64,000 bases of DNA from Prorocentrum cordatum (taxonomy: Eukaryota > Sar > Dinophyceae > Prorocentrales > Prorocentraceae), in contig CAUYUJ010012803.1 of the NCBI GenBank assembly GCA_963575745.1, positions 106,001 through 170,000 on the forward strand, given 5' to 3'. Position numbers and translations under genes: made by a program. Positions 11,260 to 20,432 of the stretch are shown in pieces (position 1 is the stretch's first letter; the number at the start of each line of letters is the position of its first letter). The notes under the pieces are model-generated. The model had not been told where the DNA came from and searched no databases. It saw only the letters and a list, made by a program, of their open reading frames with translations.

Positions 11260-11375
11260 TGAGGGGCCTCCGATGAAAAGTCGGAACCCAAATCGGAACC
11301 CCAAATCGAATCGAATCGGAATCGGAATCCATCGAAATCGAAGCGAATCGAACTGGAGGAATCGAAACGAGCCCT
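11260..11375. repeat. (AATCG)-rich degenerate repeat
   Basis: Repeated AATCGGAATCG / AAATCGAA words, similar to 63791-63950. Confidence 0.6.
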
Positions 11376-11619
11376 GGGGAGGAGGCCGGAGCTGGGCCAA
11401 GGGCGGGGGAGAATGGAGACCACCCCCATGCCTCCACAATAGACAGGCGCGTTCCACTACTCGCAAATTATCTGCTCGCATATGGCCTTGATCCGCCACG
11501 GGGAATCCACGATACTCTGCATCGATGCAGGCATGTGTTTTTTCTCGGGCGTTTGCGAGTAGGCACTTTGCGAGTGGTGGAACGCGCTCGGTGACACAGG
11601 CCCATGGTTCGCCTCATCG

Positions 11620-11772
11620 CGCCCGAAATGGGTACGGGCAACAAGTATACGATGCCCAGCAGCAGCTTGTGTCCAAAACCTGCAGCGCGGCCGCCCTTGG
11701 GCAAGCAACTTTTGTGCCTCGAGTGGACGAGGTCCGTGGCGAATCCAGCTCGAAACCTTTCTTGACATGAAC
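11620..11772. repeat. Diverged family E element
   Basis: CGCCCGAAATGGGTACGG, ATGCCCAGCAGCAG, GCGCGGCCGCCCTTGGGC and CTCGAGTGGAC follow the order of family E with many substitutions. Confidence 0.5.
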
Positions 11773-12738
11773 GGGAAGCGCGTGAAAGGGAAGAGTTGCG
11801 CAAGAACCTGCAGCACCATCGCGACCAAATGTAATATAGGTAAGCTCTTCGAACGCTCACACAGACCTGTTACAAACCAATGCTTTTTCAATCAATTCGC
11901 TTCTTGGGCCATCTTGGAGGTCATCCGAGATCGCTCCGAAAAGATGCTTTACAAACGCTCTTTCGGCATCGAGGATATCTCAGGCGGAACGCCCATTTTC
12001 GAGGATCCGAAAATTAGGCGAGCGAGTTCAAGATCTTCATGTTTGGAGGATGTCTCAGGCGACATCGTCATTTTTGACATACGAAGTCTTAAACGAGAAC
12101 CCTCAAGATCCCTATTTGGGGAGGAATTCTCGAGCGAAACGCTCCTTTCTCAAACCCTCACTCCCACGCACGAGGAAGATGACAAGACGACGGCGTGTCG
12201 CCCCATTTGGGGGATGCCAGCCCGTGGATTTTACTAGGGCTGATTCGACCACACTCGCAATACAACATCCCCTCCTCTCCATCCTCCCCTCCATCCTCCC
12301 CTCTCTCCATCCATCCTCCCTCCATCCTCCCCTCTCTCGTCCTCTTCCTTTTCCTCCCTCCCTCCTTCCCCGACTCGGTAGTTTCGATGCTGCTGGATGC
12401 ACGGGCACAGCGCGGTGGTTCTGGCGTCCGCTGCAGGCCGACCCCAGGCTGCGCTCTCAGCCACGGTTCGCTCTGGCCAGCCACTGCTGGCCAGCGTTTC
12501 GTTTGCCGTGCACCCAGTGCCCGCTTTCATATATGCTACAGGGTAATTTTTAATACATCGGATTTTTAAGCATATGGGATTTTCAATACATGATTAATGT
12601 ATGAGTAAATCTATGCATGCACTCACCGTTGCTTTCAATACGAACCCCCTTCTATTTTGATAATGATCCGCACGCGGAGCATGTATCAAAAACGGCACTG
12701 GACATTCTCAGCTGATGAGCGTGCACACCCAACAACTG
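11773..12738. other. No gene; dispersed GATGTC(T/C)CGAGCGA words
   Basis: Repeats of the form GAGGATRTCTCAGGCG...CATTTTCGA occur at 11970-12130, related to 24160-24195 and 24960-25220. A CCTCCCTC tract is at 12270-12370. The plus frame 11767-12237 has no recognised motif. Confidence 0.5.
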
Positions 12739-12742
12739 ACTG

Positions 12743-12865
12743 GCCATCGCCCGGACATCCATTCCCCGTGTTTTTTTTCGGTTTCGTGTGTTTTTTCGCC
12801 AAATGATCGAGGATGCTCCTCGATGGCCCTCGCCAAGAAACAAATGCACACGTCCGAGCGATGCC
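12743..12865. mobile_element. Family M MITE, ~123 bp
   Basis: The ends GCCATCGCCCGGACAT and ACGTCCGAGCGATGCC are inverted repeats (13 of 16 positions). The centre has an 8-bp stem/3-nt loop hairpin ATCGAGGA-TGC-TCCTCGAT. A second copy is at 52034-52160. Confidence 0.7.
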
Positions 12866-12976
12866 GAGCTGATGTCCCTCGAGGGCCGTCCCTGCATCTC
12901 GCCCCTCCACGGCGCGTGCCAGCTGATCTCGGCCACCGCGCCGCCCAGTCCTCCCTCCTCTCCACCTCTTCCATGT

Positions 12977-13139
12977 TCAAGGGGCCCTGGGACACACAAA
13001 TAGATAGACACACATAAAAGGATTCCCTATATTTTCCCATATTCTCTGGGTGTCTGTCTTCCCCACCACTGCAAATATTTTCTTATATTTTCCGGGGAAT
13101 CGGCGATGAATTGTGTCTGTGTGTTTTTTCTCCCCCTGA
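12977..13139. mobile_element. Family A element, 163 bp, target duplication CATGT
   Basis: Starts TCAAGGGGCCCTGGGACACAC and ends TTTTTCTCCCCCTGA, so the termini TCARGGGG / CCCCYTGA are inverse. CATGT directly flanks both ends (12972-12976 and 13140-13144). The interior is AT-rich with repeated CCCATATTTTC-like units, unlike the GC-rich surroundings. Confidence 0.8.
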
Positions 13140-13202
13140 CATGTAACTGCCATCGAGTGGCGCTGGGTCGCCGTGCAAATCCCGAGGAGGAGGAGGCAGG
13201 AG

Positions 13203-13257
13203 TGTTGATGGTTTTTACTTGGACCAAGGGGCTACAGATTAGCATGTACAGTCAACA
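13203..13257 (-). repeat. 3' LTR, 55 bp
   Basis: Identical over 55/55 positions to 19425-19479, with TGTTGA...TCAACA termini. The similarity stops abruptly at both ends. Confidence 0.93.
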
Positions 13258-13474
13258 CGCCTCCAAGATGCAGGCGAGCGCATCGCCTTGCATCTTCTCT
13301 GTACTGCAGCTCGAGCCTCCATCTGAAGGCTCAAGCTCAAGCCAAAGCGGGCGTCCCCGCCGTGGCTCCCGCGCGCCCGCGCCCGACGCGCGCCCTCGGC
13401 TCAAAGGAGCGGCCTCTGGCCGCGCCCTCACCCGTCTTGGGTGGCCCTCAAAGGGTCTTGCATTCGGCTCGGAC

Positions 13475-16400
13475 CTACCCCGTGCTGCTGAGAAGCGCGC
13501 CTAGGTGCGAGCCTAGACTCGCATCCGAGCGAAACGCTCGGATAGGCACCCTGCCTGGAACCAGCCGCGCGGCCCACGCCGCTGCAGCCAGCCCCTCACT
13601 GCTGGCCATGTGCTGGCCGCCGTCCCTCGACAGACGGACGATGAGGTCCGCCTTCAAGCCGCTCACTGGCAGCTTCCGCCACCTGAGCTCCTCCTTGAGC
13701 TCTGCCACGGTGGCCTCAGCCAGCATCTTCCCGAAGTACTCCGAACCGAGGTCTCGCCCTTCGGCGACCCGCTCAGGCGCAGCTATCGCCGCTGCCCGAG
13801 AAACGACATGCCCCTCAGGCGCGTCCTTCGACGCCGCCTCGGGCCTCGCCGTGCCGTCGGCCTGCGGGGCAGCCCTCGCCGCTCCCGCTGGTGGGGCAGC
13901 ACTCGCCGCCCTAGATGAGAAGAGCTGCACCGCCCCTCTCGTGCACACAACTGCGCCCTTGACCGCGAGCACCAGCACGATGATGAACACGATCATGGCG
14001 AGAACGATCGAGCCGATGTTCGACTCGACCTCGTCGTCAGCGGCCGTGGAGCACTGCTTGTCTCCGTGCTCGGCCGCCTCCGTGAAAGTGACGCCCACGC
14101 CCGCGGCGAGCCCCTTGGTCAGAAGCCGCAGGTTGGACATCTCCAGCAACTTGAGCACCCGCTTGCCGTCCAAATGCTTGGTCCCCAAGTCGCTCCTGTT
14201 GCTCTCCGTGTCGACTCGCCCGAGCTGTAGCTCGCCGAGCATGACTCGTTCCTGCACCCACAGGTCTCGTATCTGTAGATGCCGTACTTTGCCACTGCCG
14301 ATCCGCGTCGCGATCGCCCTGCCTGCATTCGAGTCGCTGTGAACCTTCGACGCGACCTCGATGCCACACTGCTGGTAGAACTGCCGCATCATGATCGCAC
14401 TCGCCGCGCCTCGGCCGATGGCGTAGAACTCGGCCTCTCCGCTGCTGAGCGCGACGACGGGCTGCGATGCCACCTGGGTCTCCAGGAGGTGGCTGCCAAA
14501 GAAGCCGTACACGGAGCTGGTCGATTTCCTCGTGATCTCATCCTCTGCCCAGTCCGAGTCCGTCTCGTAGAGAACCGCCTTGGGCATCTCCTGCTTCTCG
14601 TAGAACCACCCGAGCTCGCGCCGACCGTGGAGATACCGCACGCACCGCCTCAGCCTAAGCATGCTGATGACTGTGGGCTTCCCCATGTCCGTGAGGATCA
14701 CCTTCACCGCGAACTGGATGTCCGGCCTGTCTACCGCCACGTAGTTGACGAGCCCCGCGACCTGCTGGTAGAGCTTCGCCTCGTCGTGCGGAAGTGGATC
14801 CAGCGCCTCCCGGACGCTCTTGCCCGTGGCCTTGCTCCCAGGCGTGTCCGCCGGCTTGCACTCCGTAAGGCCCAGCAGCTCCACGCACCTCGTCACGTGC
14901 TTCGTGTCGCCGATCCAGACGAACCCCTTGCCCGTCCACCTGATCTTGCGCTTGAGGTATGGGAGCTCGCGAACGCCATCCGGCCCGACACGACCGATGC
15001 ACTTGACGTCCATGCTCGCCATCAGCTGCTGGTCCAGGACATCCAGGGACTCCTCCTCGCCCTCGGTCAAGATGTCGTCACCGTGGATCGCCGAGGTCAT
15101 GTCCAAGAGAGGCTCGTGGTACACGCCCGCCGCCACCGCGATGCGCGTCCAGTTGTTCTTCTTGAACACCCCGGCCACGTACTCCTGCCAGGCCTGGGCC
15201 GCCTTGCGCGTGCCGTACATGGCCTTCCGGAGCTGCCACACGTACCCGTCTCTCCTAAGTCCTGGAGGCGGGATGACGACGATCCACTCGTCGAGGTCGG
15301 CGTGGAAGAACGCCACGTGGACGTCATGCACCGAGAGATGCCTCCGACCCTTCTTCGTCGCCGCCAAGGAGACGATCGCCCTGACGATGGCGATCGGCGG
15401 CGTGCCCGCGTTGCAGTCCTCTCGGCCGTACGTGTTGATCTCCATGGCGACGCCTCGGGACCGGACGAAGGGGTTGCCGTCCTTGGTGCGCAGGTCCTCG
15501 ACCCACTTGAAACGCACCACCTTGCCCCGGCTCTCGGCCACGCGGACCTCCTCGAAGACGCCGTGTCGCCGCATCTCCTCGATCTCGGCCTCGCGCCCGC
15601 GCCTGACCAGGTCCCTGGGGAGCTCCTTCCCGCTCCTCGCGTCGTACACGTGCTTCTCCGTGTCTGGCAGGACCGTGATCGCCGCCGGCTCGACGGGGCT
15701 GACCTCGAACATCCCGATCTCCAGCGGCTCGCAGCTCTCGATCTCCGTGACCGTCTCGAGCTCCTCGTGGGACTGCTGGTCCAGGCCTTCGTACGTGCAG
15801 GGATTGATCTCCACGAAGGCCCCGACTGCGAGCGACCCGACTGTGATCGCCGCTGTCTGGCGCGGCCTCTTCGCCGACGCCTCGCCCTGGTCGTCGCGAG
15901 GCGCCATGCTGGCATCCCCGGACGATCCTGGCCTGCCGTCTCCAGCCCCAGCCGCTGGCCCCGGCGCGGCTCCCGCCGCCGCCGGCGTCGGCGCAGCCCC
16001 CGCCGCTGCCGACGAGGGCGCGGCCTCCGCCGCTGCCCTGGCCATCTCTTCCTTGCGCAGCTCGTTCTCGATCCTCTTCCGGCACTCCTCGCTGTGCGAT
16101 CCCATGCCTGTGACGCACCTCGGGCACATGGGGGTCCAGCCGTACTTGTCGATCAACGCCCTCGTGATGTACGTCGACCTCAGCCCTGCGCCTCCTGGCC
16201 CCGCGGGCGGCGCCGGCCCGACCATCGCTGGTGGCACCAGCGCCTCCGGGCCCGCAGCCGGTAAGACCACTGGCGGTGGCGGAGGTGGCGGCATCAGCCG
16301 CTGCTGATTCGGCTCCACCTGGGGCGCTCCCGCCGGCACGATGCCGATCTGTGGAGCCCGGCGCATGTCCCACGGCACCCCAGCGAACTTGTCCAGCTCC

Positions 16401-19174
16401 TCCAGCACGAACCGCTCGCCCTCCGGTCGCCGTCTCACCGTGCGCACCCTCGTCGTGCGCGTTGGACCCGCCACCAGGTGCTCGTCCGAAACCTCTGTCT
16501 TGCCCAGCCACACCGCCGCGTGCCACCGAGGCTGCAGCTTGGAGGTCGGCGTGGGGCCCCTCGCCCAGACGCACTCCGCGAAGTTGACGAGCTCGCCCCG
16601 ATATGGCCTCCCCTTGAGCACCTCGTAGGTCGTCTTGCCGTTGCCGTGCACCGTGAAGCGGTTGAGCTGCCAGCCAGCGCGCCGAATGAGCCAAGGTAGA
16701 AGCCCATGATCGGCTGGGAGTTCCCGCTTGTAGTTGTCGCCCACCGAGAACAGCAGCGCCCTGATCTGCTTGCCGAGCTCCTCGTTGGCGCGCTCCACTC
16801 CACCGACTCCCTGATGGTTAGCCCGCTGAGCTGACTCGACCATCGTGGGCGCCTTCCGCTGAGCCTTGATCTCCCTCGCCAGGGCCGTGATCGACGCCTC
16901 CTGGTCGTGCTTCAGCACGATGCGATCCAGCCCCCAGTTCTCGATGGTGGCGACCGCTGTCTTGACCATGTAGGCGTCGGTACCCTTCGGCCCCATGATG
17001 CCATGAATAGCTTGGGAGTTCATGTGCACCATGTTGAGGATGCTCAGCTGGCCCAGGAAGTAATAGTCGATCTGGACCTCGTCGCCCGTGCGCTCGTGCC
17101 CGGCCTTGTAGTGCGGGTCGTCCGTGAACTTGGATCTGACGCACACCCAGCACCAGGACCTCGCCGGAATGTGCACCAGCTCGTGCGTCCTCTGCTCGGC
17201 CAGGCTTGGCCTCACCGGATCCTTCTTGACTCGAACCGGCACGGACTCCTCGAGCACTGCCTGCGCTGCCGGCTCGCTCGCCTCGGCCTGAGCGTGAGTC
17301 GCGGCAGCTCCTCCGCCGCCGCCCTGGAGCGCGGCTCTCGCCGCTGCCCTGGACGCAGCTGATGCGCCGCCGGGCTCGCCTCCTGGCTCCTCGCCCCGCA
17401 CCGGCATGACGAGCGAGTTCTTGACGCCTTCACCGTACCTGTCCATCTTGAGGTAGAACAAGTCGTTGCGCCTGACCAGCGGCACGGCGTCTGGGTCCGA
17501 GAACTCGATCGGCTTCGGGATCATGTAGCTCCCGCTCGGCGTGAACACCCACGACGTGCCCTTGTCGACCGCCTGCGACACGCCCAGCGGCCTCTTGACG
17601 TCGGCGACCTTGTAGTCCACCCCGATCTTGTGCCCGTCCTTCGCGTACGTGACGAAGCGCTCGCCGTGGCACGGGATGTCGTCGCCGCTCGCTCCGACCA
17701 GCCTGATGCGCTCGCTCAGGTCTCTGAGTGTCTCGTGGGCCCCGTGACTCGGCGGGCACACCGATCGCGCAGCACCCGAATCCACCATGACCCAGTGCTC
17801 ATTGATACCGATGATCTCCTTGTTCTCGAACGTCTCGTGCTCGTTTGCTGCCCCTGGCTGGCTCAGCTGCTCGATCGGGCTGGCCCCGACCAAGAATGGC
17901 TGCCTCGGCTGCTCGTGCTCGTTTGACGGCCCGCTCGAACGAAGGTGGATCGCTGTCGTCGCTGGTGCTGAGGGCGTCGCTGCTGCTCCACTCGATAACG
18001 ACTCTTGCCCTTCTTCCAGCTCGATCGCGAGGCACCACAGTGGCTCTGCCCCGCTTTCGGTCGCGATCGCCATCACCGGCGCCGCGCTCCCCGCGGCGCT
18101 CGCCGCTGGTGGAGCTCCCGTCGGCCTCGACTCCTGCTCGACCGCGTTGGTGCCCTTCTTCTTCTTCTGCTCTGCGAGGAACTTCCTGCACTCGCTCTTG
18201 ACGTGACCGGTCTTGTGGCAGTGGAAGCACCGTTTCTCGGCCCTGTCCTTGGCCGCCTGGCTCCTCTGGTCCGTGGAGTTGTCGCCGCCCTTGCCCTTCC
18301 TGCCTTTGCCTTCCTTGCCCTTCTTTCCTTTGCCCTTGTCGCGCTCGCGCCTCGCCTTCTCCACCGCGCTCGTGTCCATCGGAACTGGTGGCGGCACTGC
18401 TGAGATGGCGCTCCTCGTCGAGATCACCATGTGCACCTCGTTGCGCATGAGCTCCCACGTGACTAGCCTCGACGCGTTGTGGACCAGGTGCGCTCGAAGA
18501 GCTTCGTCCTGAATCCCCCGCTGAAGGATCGCTATCTTGATCCTGTCCCCAATCCTCTCGTGGCTCTGGCTCTCGTACTTCGTGACCTTGAAGTCGAAGT
18601 CCGCCAGCATCCCCACGATGTTGTCCTCTGGGAACTGGAACGCGATCAGCTCTTGCAGCAGTCCTGCATGGCGACCGGGTCTGTCGGGCTCGTACATGTC
18701 TTGCAGTGTCCTCCACGCCCGATACCCTTCTCCGACGCCGACCGGCTTGATGAGCTGCAGTGCGGCTCCTTCCAGCAGCAGGACGAGGATGAAGTACAGC
18801 TGGCGACTGCGCTGACTCGCTCCCTCCTCCAGGAGCCTCGCGTTCCTCACCTCTTCCAGCGGGAACGTCATGGCTGCTGTCAGCTCGTTGGCCATCTGCT
18901 CGTCGAGGGCCCCGAGGTACGCGAGCATCTTGAAGCTCCACCCTGGCCACTCGTCCTCGCTGCCTCCGAACGCCTTCGGCTTCGCTAGAAGCCGAGTGTC
19001 CACCAGATCCTGTGGCGCGGCCCTCGCCGCTGCCACGGGCCTGCTCGCGGCGGCGCCTGCGCTCGCTGCTGCTGACTCCGCCGCCAGGGCGCGCTCCTCT
19101 GCAGCCTGCACCCGTTGTTCGGCAGCCTGCAACGCTCCCTCGAGCGCCTGGAAGCGTCGCTCGATCTCTTCCAT
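13475..19174 (-). CDS. Copia-type Gag-Pol polyprotein with C-terminal membrane helix and SAP-like motif
   Basis: A 1899-residue polyprotein that should package and reverse-transcribe element RNA and integrate the cDNA. N-terminal coiled coil (~2-45); copia gag-like region (~60-255); Lys/Gly-rich linker; zinc knuckle C316-C319-H324-C329; aspartic protease WVMVDSG with D465; integrase with H664, H668, C675, C678 and catalytic D703, D757, E794 (D-x36-E); a second C-x2-C-x6-H-x3-C knuckle (C1017, C1020, H1027, C1031) in an Ala/Pro-rich linker; RT (~1205-1440) with D1284 in HDVHVAFF and D1366/D1367 in IHGDD, where copia elements usually have YVDD; RNase H (~1530-1670) with TDSDWAE, SSGEAEF and D1614. 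After RNase H come a predicted transmembrane helix (~1719-1743) and a SAP-like helix-turn-helix (~1816-1850, VAELKEEL...LPVSGLKADLI). The ATG is chosen because an in-frame TGA lies two codons upstream. No frameshift or stop was found. Confidence 0.95.
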   Translation of the reverse strand: MEEIERRFQALEGALQAAEQRVQAAEERALAAESAAASAGAAASRPVAAARAAPQDLVDTRLLAKPKAFGGSEDEWPGWSFKMLAYLGALDEQMANELTAAMTFPLEEVRNARLLEEGASQRSRQLYFILVLLLEGAALQLIKPVGVGEGYRAWRTLQDMYEPDRPGRHAGLLQELIAFQFPEDNIVGMLADFDFKVTKYESQSHERIGDRIKIAILQRGIQDEALRAHLVHNASRLVTWELMRNEVHMVISTRSAISAVPPPVPMDTSAVEKARRERDKGKGKKGKEGKGRKGKGGDNSTDQRSQAAKDRAEKRCFHCHKTGHVKSECRKFLAEQKKKKGTNAVEQESRPTGAPPAASAAGSAAPVMAIATESGAEPLWCLAIELEEGQESLSSGAAATPSAPATTAIHLRSSGPSNEHEQPRQPFLVGASPIEQLSQPGAANEHETFENKEIIGINEHWVMVDSGAARSVCPPSHGAHETLRDLSERIRLVGASGDDIPCHGERFVTYAKDGHKIGVDYKVADVKRPLGVSQAVDKGTSWVFTPSGSYMIPKPIEFSDPDAVPLVRRNDLFYLKMDRYGEGVKNSLVMPVRGEEPGGEPGGASAASRAAARAALQGGGGGAAATHAQAEASEPAAQAVLEESVPVRVKKDPVRPSLAEQRTHELVHIPARSWCWVCVRSKFTDDPHYKAGHERTGDEVQIDYYFLGQLSILNMVHMNSQAIHGIMGPKGTDAYMVKTAVATIENWGLDRIVLKHDQEASITALAREIKAQRKAPTMVESAQRANHQGVGGVERANEELGKQIRALLFSVGDNYKRELPADHGLLPWLIRRAGWQLNRFTVHGNGKTTYEVLKGRPYRGELVNFAECVWARGPTPTSKLQPRWHAAVWLGKTEVSDEHLVAGPTRTTRVRTVRRRPEGERFVLEELDKFAGVPWDMRRAPQIGIVPAGAPQVEPNQQRLMPPPPPPPVVLPAAGPEALVPPAMVGPAPPAGPGGAGLRSTYITRALIDKYGWTPMCPRCVTGMGSHSEECRKRIENELRKEEMARAAAEAAPSSAAAGAAPTPAAAGAAPGPAAGAGDGRPGSSGDASMAPRDDQGEASAKRPRQTAAITVGSLAVGAFVEINPCTYEGLDQQSHEELETVTEIESCEPLEIGMFEVSPVEPAAITVLPDTEKHVYDARSGKELPRDLVRRGREAEIEEMRRHGVFEEVRVAESRGKVVRFKWVEDLRTKDGNPFVRSRGVAMEINTYGREDCNAGTPPIAIVRAIVSLAATKKGRRHLSVHDVHVAFFHADLDEWIVVIPPPGLRRDGYVWQLRKAMYGTRKAAQAWQEYVAGVFKKNNWTRIAVAAGVYHEPLLDMTSAIHGDDILTEGEEESLDVLDQQLMASMDVKCIGRVGPDGVRELPYLKRKIRWTGKGFVWIGDTKHVTRCVELLGLTECKPADTPGSKATGKSVREALDPLPHDEAKLYQQVAGLVNYVAVDRPDIQFAVKVILTDMGKPTVISMLRLRRCVRYLHGRRELGWFYEKQEMPKAVLYETDSDWAEDEITRKSTSSVYGFFGSHLLETQVASQPVVALSSGEAEFYAIGRGAASAIMMRQFYQQCGIEVASKVHSDSNAGRAIATRIGSGKVRHLQIRDLWVQERVMLGELQLGRVDTESNRSDLGTKHLDGKRVLKLLEMSNLRLLTKGLAAGVGVTFTEAAEHGDKQCSTAADDEVESNIGSIVLAMIVFIIVLVLAVKGAVVCTRGAVQLFSSRAASAAPPAGAARAAPQADGTARPEAASKDAPEGHVVSRAAAIAAPERVAEGRDLGSEYFGKMLAEATVAELKEELRWRKLPVSGLKADLIVRLSRDGGQHMASSEGLAAAAWAARLVPGRVPIRAFRSDASLGSHLGALLSSTG

Positions 19175-19412
19175 ACTTCAGATCGAGCTTCTCGTCGAAC
19201 CTCCTGCTCCTCAGGATGTCTGCCTTGTTCGACCTTGAGCCTCGTTTCGTCTTCTTCTTCTTCGGCGGCGTGCTGGGCTGAGAAGGGCCGGCTGGCGCGG
19301 CCCCCGCCGCTGCCAGCCGCCAGGGCGCGGCCCTCGCCGCTGCCCTATTGCTGGCGCGCGCGCGCGCCGCGGGTGGCTGGAAGGGAAGCGGCGGCGGGAA
19401 CGAACCCACGCC

Positions 19413-19424
19413 GCTCCGCTACCA
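19413..19424 (-). promoter_or_regulatory. Primer-binding site for reverse transcription
   Basis: On the minus strand TGGTAGCGGAGC directly follows the 5' LTR with no spacer. It is complementary to a tRNA ending GCUCCGCUACCA, whose acceptor stem would begin AGCGGAG. Eukaryotic initiator Met-tRNAs start AGC with an A1-U72 pair, so initiator tRNA-Met is the likely primer (inference). Confidence 0.8.
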
Positions 19425-19479
19425 TGTTGATGGTTTTTACTTGGACCAAGGGGCTACAGATTAGCATGTACAGTCAACA
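19425..19479 (-). repeat. 5' LTR, 55 bp
   Basis: Identical to 13203-13257. At 55 bp it must hold U3, R and U5. No TATA-like box or polyadenylation signal is evident. Confidence 0.93.
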
Positions 19480-19650
19480 AGGAGGCAGGAGGGGCAGGGG
19501 GAACGGGGGGGAGGAAACACAACGAGGGAGGGGGGGAGGAGGTGGAGGAGGCAAGACGAGGAGGAAGAGGCAGGGGTTGCGGCAGGAGGAGGAGCAGGCA
19601 GGAGGAGGAGGAGGCAAGAGTGGTTGGGAGAAGGGAAGGGGCAGGAGGAT
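19480..19650. repeat. Purine-rich GGAGG/GGCAGG tract
   Basis: Right half of the purine-rich target into which the copia element inserted. The left half is 13183-13202. Confidence 0.7.
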
Positions 19651-19742
19651 ACCCCCCAGGCAAGCTAAAGAGATTCTCATGCGGGGTCCTTCCGTCGGAG
19701 CATTTTTTCTGCGCTGGTCCAATGCGGCGCGCCCTGCGACGC

Positions 19743-19956
19743 ACGGCGGCAACATGTATCACTATCGCGAGTGCTCAAAAGGCTGCCGCGCGTCGGCCAC
19801 TGCAAGAGAGGCCGCGCCTGCCTCCAGGAGAGCCACCCGCCAGAAACGAAGCCGCTCCTGCAGCAGGCCGTCGCCACCGACACGCTTCTGCCTCCGAGCG
19901 AGATCGCCATGCTGAGGCGCCTAAAACGACCGCACTCGTGAGAGTGCGCAGGCGCA

Positions 19957-20003
<47 letters not shown>

Positions 20004-20335
20004 TGAGTCGTTCGTCGTCGTCATTGTCATCTCCCCTCCCCCCCCCCCTCCTGCCCCCCCCCTCCCCCTCCTCCATCTCCTCCTCACCATCGCGGCTGCG
20101 CCTGCCTCGCGGAGACCTCCCGCCAGAAAAGTAGCTGCTCTTGCAGCAGGCCGTCCACACGTTGACGCCGGTGTTTCTGCCGCCGAGCGAAATCACCAAA
20201 CTGAAACGCGGAAGGTGGCAGAATGTCACCACGGCCTGACGCCAGAGAAGCCGTCCGGCGTTGCGCGAACCGACGGCGGCAACATGGACAACTAACGCAA
20301 GTGATCAAAAAGCTGCCGCGCGTCAGCCAATGTCA
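19743..20335. repeat. Imperfect ~532-bp tandem duplication
   Basis: GGCGGCAACATG followed by CTCAAAAGGCTGCCGCGCGTC at 19743-19798 recurs with small changes at 20275-20329. The GCCTGCCTC...CCCGCCAGAAA...GCAGCAGGCCGTC segment recurs at 19815-19870 and 20100-20150. The remaining interval differs. Confidence 0.65.
19961..20003. repeat. (GTC)n microsatellite
   Basis: About 14 GTC units, reading as poly-Asp on the minus strand. Confidence 0.9.
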
Positions 20336-20432
20336 GACGACGATGGCGACGACGTTGTCATCTGAGTCGCTTGAAACAGCTTTTAAACATCGTGCTCTTG
20401 TCAACGATTCCTCGATCATTGAGCAAAGGAAC

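Larger units (their letters stand above)
13203..19479 (-). mobile_element. Complete Ty1/copia LTR retrotransposon
   Basis: A 6,277-bp element bounded by two identical 55-bp LTRs that begin TGTTGA and end TCAACA. AGGAGGCAGGAG flanks both sides (13191-13202 and 19480-19491). The last and first 5 bp (AGGAG) also match, so the target duplication is 5 bp (usual for copia) or up to 12 bp; the purine-rich target makes this ambiguous. Inside, on the minus strand, are a tRNA primer-binding site touching the 5' LTR, a ~250-bp leader, one uninterrupted Gag-Pol ORF in copia order (gag, protease, integrase, RT, RNase H) and ~217 bp of 3' non-coding DNA. Identical LTRs and an intact ORF point to recent insertion and possible activity. 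The polypurine tract is poor: only GGAGGCG precedes the 3' LTR. Confidence 0.95.

Noticed and set aside
13258-13290. Polypurine tract before the 3' LTR
   Set aside because: Only a weak GGAGGCG precedes the LTR on the sense strand; too short to annotate with confidence.
13311-13345. GGCTCAAGCTCAAGCC near the 3' end of the copia element as a spliced-leader relic
   Set aside because: Only the last 8 bases (GGCTCAAG) fit the dinoflagellate spliced leader. The preceding bases do not, and the orientation is antisense to the element.
13519-13540. Hairpin ATCCGAGCG-AAA-CGCTCGGAT as a terminator
   Set aside because: It lies inside the Gag-Pol coding end, and eukaryotic termination does not use such hairpins; kept only as an incidental palindrome.
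14279-16307. Long plus-strand frames (495 and 661 codons) opposite the copia RT/integrase region
   Set aside because: They are antisense to a protein with all copia catalytic motifs; the strong codon GC bias keeps the opposite strand open.
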